This document shows, in pieces, positions 1 to 5,534 of a DNA stretch of 5,534 bases. Under the pieces are notes generated by a model that was given only the letters and a program-made list of their open reading frames with translations, was not told where the DNA came from and searched no databases. How positions within the stretch are numbered: the first letter of the stretch is position 1; each line of letters opens with the position of its first letter. The stretch lies in contig QHNU01000150.1 in NCBI GenBank assembly GCA_003218525.1, forward strand, positions 1 to 5,534, written 5' to 3'. The translations under genes and the position numbers were made by a program. The stretch is from Verrucomicrobiota bacterium. GTDB lineage: Bacteria > Verrucomicrobiota > Verrucomicrobiia > Chthoniobacterales > UBA10450.

Positions 1-1341
1 GACGATCTCGCGCCCGCTATTCATTATGCCGAGGAGGGCTTTCCGGTCACCGAATTGATCGCCTACTATTGGGCTTTCGGCCCGCGCATCTACAAAGGGT
101 TGCCCGGCGCGTTTCTCGAAACTTATACGCTCGATGGCAAAGGGCGCACGCCAAGCGAGGGCGACATTTTCAAGAACCCGGCGCTGGCGGACACGCTGCG
201 ATCGATCGGCCAGCGTGGTCGTGACGTTTTCTATAAAGGTGAGATCGCGGACAAAATCGATGCATTTATGCAGGCCAACGGCGGCTGGCTGCGCAAAGTC
301 GATTTCGAGAAACATACGAGCACCTGGGTAGACCCGGTTTCGGTTAACTATCGCGGTTACGATGTGTTCGAGTTGCCGCCGAATGGCCAGGGTATTGCCA
401 CCCTGCAGATCCTCAACATTCTCGAAGGATTCGATCTGCGCAGCATGCGTCGCAATTCGCCTGAGACGCTGCACACGATGATAGAAGCGAAGAAAATCGC
501 GTGGGCTGATCGGGCTAAATACTACGCCGATCCGGATTTTGCCAAAATTCCGCTCACCGGTTTGCTTTCGAAGAGCTACGCGGCCGAGCGTCGGAAACTG
601 ATCGATCCGAATCATGCCGCCAAGGCTGTCGCGCCTGGGAATCCAACCCTTGATGGAGCATCCAGATCGCGGCCCGCAGGAGTCGAGTCAGCCCAATACG
701 AACAGGCTGGAAGCCGGGTTGCCGGAACCGGCGAGAACGCCCGTCTTCCAGGCGGCGACACCATTTATATGTGCACCGCTGATGAAGAGGGCAACATGGT
801 TTCACTAATACAAAGCAATTATCGCGGGATGGGCAGCGGCATCGTGGTGCCCGGACTCGGCTTCATGTTTCAAGACCGCGGAGAACTGTTCTCAATGCAG
901 CCTGGCCACGCAAACATTTACGCGCCGGGCAAACGGCCGTTTCACACCATCATTCCGGGCTTCGTCATGAAAGATGGCAAACCATGGGAAGCATTCGGAG
1001 TAATGGGTGGCGGTATGCAACCGCAAGGACACGTTCAGGTGCTCACCAATCAGATTGATTTCGGCCTTGGCCTACAGGAGGCCGGGGACGCTTCACGTTG
1101 GCAACACGAAGGCGATAACGAACCAACTGACGAAAAAATGACGAACGGCGGCTACGTTGAACCGGAAAGCGGTATTCCCTACGAAACCGTCCGCGAGTTG
1201 AAGAAACGCGGACACGATGTACAGGTCGATGTCGGCGGCTATGGGGGCTACCAAGCCATTAAGGTCGAGCTGCACGATGGCCAGCGCGTCTATGCCGGCG
1301 CGAGCGAATCGCGCAAGGACGGACAGGCTGCGGGATATTAA
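1..1341 (+). CDS. ggt: Gamma-glutamyltransferase family protein (5'-partial)
   Basis: This is an Ntn-hydrolase of the gamma-glutamyltranspeptidase family, which cleaves gamma-glutamyl bonds (for example in glutathione), usually in the periplasm or outside the cell. The frame is open from base 1, so the start, any signal peptide and probably 100-150 residues are missing; 446 codons remain. In fragment numbering, a family-typical segment ELPPNGQGIA lies at about 124-133 and DRAKYYADPDF at about 170-180. GGDT at 251-254 places the autocleavage nucleophile at Thr254, followed by the small-subunit signature reading SLIQSNYRGMGSG. RPFHTIIP and the glycine run of MGGGMQPQGH (335-344) form the expected substrate/oxyanion region, and the C-terminus AGY is typical. 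The segment between the SNYRGMGSG motif and RPFHTIIP is short, so the lid loop of E. coli GGT seems absent, as in YwrD-type enzymes. About 33 extra residues (220-252) precede Thr254 and overlap a DNA palindrome. It could instead be a related acylase. Family assignment is firm; substrate is inferred. Confidence 0.95.
   Translation, partial: DDLAPAIHYAEEGFPVTELIAYYWAFGPRIYKGLPGAFLETYTLDGKGRTPSEGDIFKNPALADTLRSIGQRGRDVFYKGEIADKIDAFMQANGGWLRKVDFEKHTSTWVDPVSVNYRGYDVFELPPNGQGIATLQILNILEGFDLRSMRRNSPETLHTMIEAKKIAWADRAKYYADPDFAKIPLTGLLSKSYAAERRKLIDPNHAAKAVAPGNPTLDGASRSRPAGVESAQYEQAGSRVAGTGENARLPGGDTIYMCTADEEGNMVSLIQSNYRGMGSGIVVPGLGFMFQDRGELFSMQPGHANIYAPGKRPFHTIIPGFVMKDGKPWEAFGVMGGGMQPQGHVQVLTNQIDFGLGLQEAGDASRWQHEGDNEPTDEKMTNGGYVEPESGIPYETVRELKKRGHDVQVDVGGYGGYQAIKVELHDGQRVYAGASESRKDGQAAGY
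708..750. repeat. 43-bp nested palindrome inside ggt, REP-like
   Basis: Outer arms 708-718 (TGGAAGCCGGG) and 740-750 (CCCGTCTTCCA) are complementary over 11 bp with a single mismatch (714/744). The 21-base centre contains a second palindrome, GCCGGAACCGGC, at 721-732. The left arm also overlaps GGCTGGAAGCC (705-715), itself an inverted repeat. The right edge abuts the codons for GGDT, which carries the predicted nucleophile. Such nested symmetry is unusual in coding DNA and resembles a REP/palindromic unit. The mobile origin is inference; no second copy is visible in this window. Confidence 0.55.
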
Positions 1342-1418
1342 TCCGACGATCACGGATGTTTCCGGCAGCCGTTTATCGACATCGCCAATTTGTTTCTAAT
1401 CGCCTCTTAGTAGTTAAA

Positions 1419-1438
1419 GAGAGACGGGTTCGTCCCTC
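1419..1438 (-). terminator. Possible terminator hairpin for the receiver gene
   Basis: Arms GAGAGACG (1419-1426) and CGTCCCTC (1431-1438) pair over 8 bp with one A-C mismatch around a 4-base loop. It lies 33 bases beyond the stop of the minus-strand receiver gene. Read on the minus strand the hairpin is followed by TTTAACTA, only a weak T-run. It lies in the convergent gap after ggt, where a terminator is expected. The evidence is position plus a modest stem. Confidence 0.35.
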
Positions 1439-1471
1439 AGCTAAGATGGTAATGAGATACTTGAGCATGGC

Positions 1472-1930
1472 TCAGGTTTGGCGTTTAAATGGCCGAACTA
1501 AACGAGCAGCCACGGAAAGAGCCGTGTTGATCGCGCTATCGCCTGATGAAGGACGATCAATTTTCAGGATTTCTTCCACACAGCCTAGAAGCTGATCTCG
1601 ACGGAGCGGCTTCGCGATGAACCTGTAGCCTCCAATTCGATTGGACACCGCTTCCTCTTCAGAGACCAAGCCAGTGAAAAAAACTATGGGTGTACCGTGC
1701 AGCAAAGCATCCCCTTCGATTTGCTGTGCGATATCGCCGCCATCCACATCTGGCATCATGACATCTAAAAAGATCAAATCAGGACGAAACCATCGTGTCG
1801 TGGCAAAAGCGTTACGGCTGTTGTTCTCTTCTTCAACGGAATAGTTGCCACTCGTTTCGAGCAAAAGTTTTACGGTTCGGGTGAAGGCCGGGTCATCGTC
1901 AATTAAGAGGATCCGCTTTGCCGTTGCCAT
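1472..1930 (-). CDS. Stand-alone response regulator receiver protein (CheY-like)
   Basis: This 152-residue protein consists of one phosphoacceptor receiver domain and no recognisable output domain. It starts MATAKRILLIDDD, giving the acidic Mg-binding cluster at Asp11-Asp13. The phospho-accepting residue is Asp56 in FLDVMMPDVDG, the switch Thr is Thr86 in VFFTG, and the conserved Lys is Lys107 in AKPL. All catalytic positions of a working receiver are therefore present. Residues from about 125 on (DRPSSGDSAINTAL...) form a short tail outside the fold with no motif I recognise. ATG at 1930 is chosen because the first beta strand starts almost at once; no clear Shine-Dalgarno precedes it. No histidine kinase is in the window, so partner and pathway are unknown. 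It is transcribed divergently from the permease and convergently with ggt. GC, counted by hand over 1501-1920, is 50%, against 62% in permease positions 2221-2580. Confidence 0.93.
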   Translation of the reverse strand: MATAKRILLIDDDPAFTRTVKLLLETSGNYSVEEENNSRNAFATTRWFRPDLIFLDVMMPDVDGGDIAQQIEGDALLHGTPIVFFTGLVSEEEAVSNRIGGYRFIAKPLRRDQLLGCVEEILKIDRPSSGDSAINTALSVAARLVRPFKRQT

Positions 1931-1958
1931 AAAACGTGTCGAATGATGTCAGACCCGA

Positions 1959-1971
1959 GCACACCGTGTGC
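1959..1971. promoter_or_regulatory. 13-bp dyad in divergent intergenic region, possible operator
   Basis: GCACACCGTGTGC is a perfect inverted repeat with 6-bp arms around a single central base. It lies 29 bases upstream of the receiver gene start and 165 bases upstream of the permease start. Symmetry and placement between divergent genes fit an operator for a dimeric regulator, but no regulator gene is in the window and I could not place convincing -35/-10 boxes beside it. Confidence 0.3.
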
Positions 1972-2006
1972 CCTTAGACGGCAACTCTTTAATAGGGATT
2001 GCGACC

Positions 2007-2039
2007 GATGTGCTCCCCTGCCCGCGATGGGGCAACATC
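2007..2039. repeat. Imperfect inverted repeat upstream of the permease
   Basis: Outer arms GATGT (2007-2011) and ACATC (2035-2039) and inner arms CCCC (2015-2018) and GGGG (2029-2032) pair around a 10-base loop, with a 3/2-base internal loop between them. It ends about 96 bases before the permease start. It could be a leader-RNA hairpin or a protein site. There is no T-run on either side, so a terminator is unlikely. Confidence 0.3.
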
Positions 2040-2135
2040 AAAACGAGCCATTAACATGATTGACGCGCGGCTTATTCGCGCCGGTTCCGATGGTCGACCT
2101 TGTTTCGCCCCCTGAATTCACACACGATCCCAGAT

Positions 2136-3464
2136 ATGGCTGAGGAGAAGATGTCGATTCAACAAGCTGCGCGCGTCGATCATCAGCTCGTTCGCGGAAT
2201 CGGAATCCCGGCGCTGACCGCGAACATCGTCAGCTCGACCATCGGTGCGGGCATCTTCGTGATCCCGGCTGCGGTGGCGCGCGGGCTCGGTCCCGCCGCG
2301 CCGCTCGCGTTCATCGTTTGCGCGGTAGCGATGGTGTTGTTCGTCACTTGTTTCGCAATCGCCGGCAGTCGCGTTTCCTTAACCGGCGGACTTTACGCGT
2401 ACGTCGAGGTCGCGTTTGGTCGTTACGTCGGATTTCTCGCCGGTATGCTTTATTTTCTGACTGCGCTTGGCGCGGTCGCGGGCGTTGTGAACGTGCTCGC
2501 GAATTCAATCGCGCTCGTGGTTCCGTTCCTCGGCGGAGCAGTGATGCGCATCGTTGTCATGCTCGCCGTTTATGGCGTGCTCGTGTTCATCAACATTCGC
2601 GGTGTCCGCGAAGGAGCCGGCGCGGTCACGGTGATCACGATCGCGAAACTTCTCCCGCTGCTGCTTTTCATCTGCTTCGGAATTTTTTTCATTCACCCGC
2701 CGAACCTAGCGTTCACGGGTTGGCCCGGCAGCAAGGCATTAGGCGACGCAGTTATCCTGTTGATCTTCGCCTTCGTCGGAATCGAAGTCGCTCTCATCCC
2801 GAGCGGCGAAGTAAAAAATCCGGCGCGAACCGTTCCGCGTTCCGCTTATCTCGCGCTCGTCATCACCACGATCATTTACATCCTGATCCAGCTCGTTGCG
2901 CAGGGAACGCTCGGTCTCGATCTTGCCAATCACAGAGACGCGCCGCTCGCTGAAGCCGCCGCGAAATTTCTCGGCACCATCGGCCGCACCATCTTGCTCG
3001 CGGGCGCGACCATCTCCGCGTTTGGATTTGTCACCAGCGACATCCTCAGTTCGCCGCGCATGATCTTCGCGTTCGGCCGCGACGGCGCGTTGCCGGCGTG
3101 GTTCGCCCACGTCCATCCGCGCTATCGGTCACCCGACGTCGCCATCATCACTTACGCCGTGCTCGCCTTTGCCTTGTCCATCACCGGCACGTTCGAAAAA
3201 CTGGCCGTGCTCTCCAACGTCGCCGTCCTCCTGATGTATCTGCTCTGCTGCGCCGCCTGCTGGTTTTTGGTGCAACGCGACGTGCGCGCGGACGGCGCTC
3301 AGCCTTTCAATTTTTCGGGCATGAAAATCGTTCCCGCGCTCGCCATTGTCGCAATCATCTGGATTCTTGCGCACGCAACGGCGTGGGAATTCGCGGTGAA
3401 CGGGATCGTGCTGGTTATTGCATCGGCCTTATATTTTCTGCGCCGATTAACGGCGAAGAGCTGA
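2136..3464 (+). CDS. APC-superfamily amino acid permease
   Basis: This is an inner-membrane secondary transporter, probably for amino acids. The 442-residue product has about 12 hydrophobic segments, approximately at 24-45, 53-77, 97-122, 136-154, 162-185, 203-222, 238-257, 285-305, 333-351, 354-379, 396-413 and 416-435. APC hallmarks are the unwound TM1 motif IGAGIFV (36-42), FAFVGIEV...GEVKNPARTVPRS spanning TM6 and the following loop (211-236), and the cytoplasmic loop SPRMIFAFGRDGALP with HPRYRSP (306-333). Length is normal for the family and the frame is intact. The start is uncertain: ATG 2136 has no clear Shine-Dalgarno. ATG 2151 follows GAGGAG (2142-2147) at a rather short distance and would give 437 residues. 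A TTG at 2100 also keeps the frame open but adds unconserved-looking sequence. The substrate cannot be read from the sequence. A link to amino acids released by the neighbouring gamma-glutamyltransferase is only a guess. Confidence 0.92.
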   Translation: MAEEKMSIQQAARVDHQLVRGIGIPALTANIVSSTIGAGIFVIPAAVARGLGPAAPLAFIVCAVAMVLFVTCFAIAGSRVSLTGGLYAYVEVAFGRYVGFLAGMLYFLTALGAVAGVVNVLANSIALVVPFLGGAVMRIVVMLAVYGVLVFINIRGVREGAGAVTVITIAKLLPLLLFICFGIFFIHPPNLAFTGWPGSKALGDAVILLIFAFVGIEVALIPSGEVKNPARTVPRSAYLALVITTIIYILIQLVAQGTLGLDLANHRDAPLAEAAAKFLGTIGRTILLAGATISAFGFVTSDILSSPRMIFAFGRDGALPAWFAHVHPRYRSPDVAIITYAVLAFALSITGTFEKLAVLSNVAVLLMYLLCCAACWFLVQRDVRADGAQPFNFSGMKIVPALAIVAIIWILAHATAWEFAVNGIVLVIASALYFLRRLTAKS

Positions 3465-3494
3465 GCAACCCTGCACCAAATGTTGTGGTCGGGC

Positions 3495-3515
3495 CGGGCG
3501 AAAGCCCGCGGGCTT
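3495..3515. repeat. Overlapping hairpin and 14-bp palindrome after the permease
   Basis: CGGGC-GAAA-GCCCG (3495-3508) is a perfect 5-bp stem with a GNRA-type loop. Its right arm is also part of AAGCCCGCGGGCTT (3502-3515), a perfect 14-bp palindrome. It begins 31 bases after the permease stop, where a terminator could lie, but no T-run follows, so rho-independent termination is not supported. It may be a protein site or a degenerate palindromic repeat. Confidence 0.4.
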
Positions 3516-3548
3516 GTATAGAATGGGCTTGTCAGCCGCCGCTTGTCA
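3510..3548 (+). repeat. CTTGT motif repeated about every 15 bp upstream of smc
   Basis: GGGCTTGT occurs at 3510-3517 and again at 3525-3532. CTTGTCA occurs at 3528-3534 and again at 3542-3548. The CTTGT cores therefore start at 3513, 3528 and 3542, at 15- and 14-base spacing. The array ends 39 bases before the smc start, so it could be a regulatory array or a decayed short tandem repeat. Copy number is too low to be sure it is not chance. Confidence 0.3.
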
Positions 3549-3587
3549 CCCATATTTACCAGATAAGGCGCTGCGTCACCCTGTTGC

Positions 3588-5534
3588 ATGCATCTTCAAT
3601 CTCTCGAGCTATTCGGTTTCAAATCGTTTCCCGAAAAGACGATCTTTAACTTTCACGAGGGCGTGACCGCTATCGTAGGGCCGAACGGTTGCGGGAAATC
3701 AAATGTCCTCGACGCAGTTCGGTGGGTTCTTGGCGAACAATCAGCCAAATCACTCCGCGGCGAGGAGATGGCCGACGTCATTTTCAACGGTACCGATTCA
3801 CGCAAACCGCTTGGATTTGCCGAAGTCTCCCTGACCTTTACCGACTGCGCGAGCGAGTTGGGCGTCGATTGGCATGACGTGCGGGTCACGCGTCGCCTCC
3901 ATCGCGACGGAATTTCCGAATATTTTCTCAACAAGACCAGCTGCCGGTTGAAGGACATTCACAACTTGTTTGCCGACACCGGGGTGGGCCGCACCGCTTA
4001 TTCCATCATGGAACAGGGTAAAATCGACCTCATCCTCAGCTCTCGCCCGGAAGATCGGCGCAGCGTGTTTGAAGAAGCGGCCGGAATTACCAAGTACAAG
4101 ACGCAAAAAAAAGAGGCGCTTCGTAAACTAGAAGCGACTGAAGCTAATCTGCTCCGCATTGGCGATATTATTAAAGAGGTCAAGCGCCAGATTGGATCGT
4201 TGCAACGACAGGCAGGGAAGGCGCGGCGGTATCAGGCGTTGCACGCGGATTTGCAGGTGCTGGACACGCATTTTTCTTATCGCAAATTGCAAAACCTTGA
4301 GCGCGAGCTGAACGAATGCGCCAACGAGATTGCGCGGGTTAGTGAAGCAGAACGCGAGACTCGTCTCGAAATTGATGCCGGGGAAGCAACGCTTGCCGAT
4401 CTGCGACTGGAACTTGAAGCGGCGGACCAACGAATCACAGCGGCCCGTGCCAGACTACAGCAACTCGGGAGCGAAATTGCGTCACATCGCAGCCGAATCG
4501 AATTCAATGAACAACGCGGCGCGGAATTGCACCAACTAATCGAGCGCAACGAGCGGGAAATCGGGTCGGCTGAATCAAAATTGCGCGAACACGAGGCCGA
4601 GATCGAATCCACAAATGCTACCGTCGAACAACTGGAGCAAATCCTTGCCCAGAAAAGAGATCAGCTCGACGACGTCGCGAAGACCGCGGCAGCTCGGCGG
4701 GAAACGCGACTCATGATCGAGCAGCGATTCCAGGAAGTGCGCGTCAATCTTTCTAAAGACGAGCTGCGACTAAGCGCGGTTGCAAATGATCTGCGCGAGT
4801 TGGGCGTGCGTCGGGACGCGACGAAGCGCGATGCGGCCGCGTTGGCGTCACGGATCGAGGCGGCTGCCGAGAGCAGCGGGCAGTTGCACGCAAAGATAGA
4901 AGACGCGCGCGCCACCACCCGCGCCGAGCAACAGACAGTGGAGCAGCTTTTTACGCGCGTTCGCAAGGAGGAAGAGGAGTTGTGCCGGCATCAAGCCGCA
5001 TTAGTCGAGATTGAGAAGCGGCTCGCTGCGATCGATCGAACTATTGGAGAAAAAGAATCGCGCCACGGAGTTTTGCGTCAGCTAAACGAAGAGGGCGAGG
5101 GTCTGGCCGAGGGCTCCCAGGCGTTACTGAAAACCGACCAGTTTGAATTTGCCGGGGCGCTCGCCGCGCAAATCGATGTTGCCCCTCAATTTGTTCCCGC
5201 GATTGAGGCGGCGCTCGGTCGTAATCTGAATGCAATTCTCTTGCCCGATCCCGCACACGCCTCCGCTATTATCAATTATCTGAATGAACGCCAGCTCGGT
5301 CAGGCTGCGCTTGTCCTTGGCAAGATCGATGAGATCGGAAACGGATTAGCTAAAAGTCTGCCGCAGGGCGCAATTGCCTGGGCCATGGACAAAGTAATAG
5401 CGCCGGATGCTTTGCGTCCAATTGTCGATCGATTGCTTCAGGACGTTGCGATATTCGAAAATCTCGAAACGGCTCTAGCTCGTCTTCCAGAGAAGCGCGG
5501 CATCGCGGCGGCGACACTTCGCGGTGAATTTATC
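3588..5534 (+). CDS. smc: Chromosome segregation protein SMC (3'-partial)
   Basis: SMC is the ATPase of the bacterial condensin complex (with ScpA/ScpB), which compacts DNA and loads at the origin to align sister chromosomes. The frame is open for 649 codons to the window end without a stop, about half of a typical 1150-1250-residue SMC. The start MHLQSLELFGFKSF is the conserved SMC N-terminus and fixes ATG 3588, although no clear Shine-Dalgarno precedes it. Walker A is GPNGCGKS (31-38). The Q-loop glutamine is Gln143 in YSIMEQGKI, and FEEAAGITKYK (161-171) ends the N-terminal head half. Residues about 172-500 are a charged, Ala/Glu/Arg-rich coiled-coil arm. The hinge begins near 505, with IEAALGRNLNAILL (539-552), and the last visible residues (TLRGEF) resemble the hinge's final strand, so it is nearly complete. 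The signature motif and Walker B would lie in the missing half. A usual hinge motif like GRATFLPL reads LGQAALVLG here. MukB and RecN are excluded by the N-terminus and arm layout. Confidence 0.97.
   Translation, partial: MHLQSLELFGFKSFPEKTIFNFHEGVTAIVGPNGCGKSNVLDAVRWVLGEQSAKSLRGEEMADVIFNGTDSRKPLGFAEVSLTFTDCASELGVDWHDVRVTRRLHRDGISEYFLNKTSCRLKDIHNLFADTGVGRTAYSIMEQGKIDLILSSRPEDRRSVFEEAAGITKYKTQKKEALRKLEATEANLLRIGDIIKEVKRQIGSLQRQAGKARRYQALHADLQVLDTHFSYRKLQNLERELNECANEIARVSEAERETRLEIDAGEATLADLRLELEAADQRITAARARLQQLGSEIASHRSRIEFNEQRGAELHQLIERNEREIGSAESKLREHEAEIESTNATVEQLEQILAQKRDQLDDVAKTAAARRETRLMIEQRFQEVRVNLSKDELRLSAVANDLRELGVRRDATKRDAAALASRIEAAAESSGQLHAKIEDARATTRAEQQTVEQLFTRVRKEEEELCRHQAALVEIEKRLAAIDRTIGEKESRHGVLRQLNEEGEGLAEGSQALLKTDQFEFAGALAAQIDVAPQFVPAIEAALGRNLNAILLPDPAHASAIINYLNERQLGQAALVLGKIDEIGNGLAKSLPQGAIAWAMDKVIAPDALRPIVDRLLQDVAIFENLETALARLPEKRGIAAATLRGEFI

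Noticed and set aside
554..805. Open frames overlapping ggt around the insertion on both strands
   Set aside because: ggt motifs continue in frame on both sides of this region; the alternative products show no family features.
2060..2088. TTGACG at 2060-2065 as a -35 box for the permease
   Set aside because: The bases at the expected -10 position (GGTTCC at 2083-2088) do not resemble TATAAT.
2318..2953. Long plus-strand open frame of 211 codons overlapping the permease
   Set aside because: It is out of frame with a clear 12-TM permease, and its product is Arg-rich and low-complexity, as expected for a shadow frame of GC-rich DNA.
3495..3508. Hairpin as rho-independent terminator of the permease gene
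   Set aside because: The stem is only 5 bp and no T-run follows on the plus strand.
3529..3558. Possible smc promoter: TTGTCA (3529-3534) and TATTTA (3553-3558), 18 bases apart
   Set aside because: The -10 element matches only three of six consensus bases and TTGTCA is part of a local repeat, so the support is too thin.
3098..3649. Plus-strand open frame bridging the permease end and the smc start
   Set aside because: It overlaps the conserved ends of both real genes in another frame, and its translation has no recognisable family features.
3653..4966. Several minus-strand open frames of 60-111 codons opposite smc
   Set aside because: The smc frame on the plus strand is continuous and strongly conserved; the antisense products are Ser/Arg-rich, typical of the reverse of coiled-coil codons.
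1..5534. CRISPR array, tRNA, rRNA, transposase or toxin-antitoxin pair
   Set aside because: No regularly spaced long repeats, no RNA gene signature and no mobile-element protein were seen on reading; the four genes account for most of the window.

Overview
The window looks like ordinary chromosome from a moderately GC-rich Gram-negative-type bacterium. The SMC N-terminus and the style of the gamma-glutamyltransferase suggest a soil Verrucomicrobiota or Acidobacteriota relative, but that is a judgement from protein flavour only: there is no rRNA or other phylogenetic marker here.

Layout: (1) 1-1341 (+), the 3' three-quarters of a gamma-glutamyltransferase-family Ntn-hydrolase; its start lies upstream of the window. 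(2) 1342-1471, a convergent intergenic gap with a hairpin that could terminate the next gene. (3) 1472-1930 (-), a stand-alone CheY-like receiver protein. (4) 1931-2135, a divergent intergenic region with two dyad-symmetric sequences. (5) 2136-3464 (+), a 12-TM APC-superfamily amino acid permease. (6) 3465-3587, a short gap with a 14-bp perfect palindrome and a CTTGT motif repeated about every 15 bp. (7) 3588-5534 (+), the N-terminal half of the chromosome condensation ATPase SMC (Walker A, Q-loop, N-terminal coiled-coil arm and almost the whole hinge), open at the window end. No stretch longer than about 205 bases lacks a gene.

The genes do not form an evident operon. A gamma-glutamyltransferase that releases amino acids and an amino acid permease could be physiologically connected, but a gene on the opposite strand separates them. 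SMC is an unrelated housekeeping gene.

I do not see a new multi-gene system. The most unusual item is an in-frame insertion of about 33 codons in the gamma-glutamyltransferase, just before the predicted autocatalytic threonine. Its right half is a 43-bp nested palindrome, as if a REP-like element had inserted into the gene and been translated. Secondary points are the lower GC of the receiver gene compared with the permease and the dyads in the intergenic gaps.
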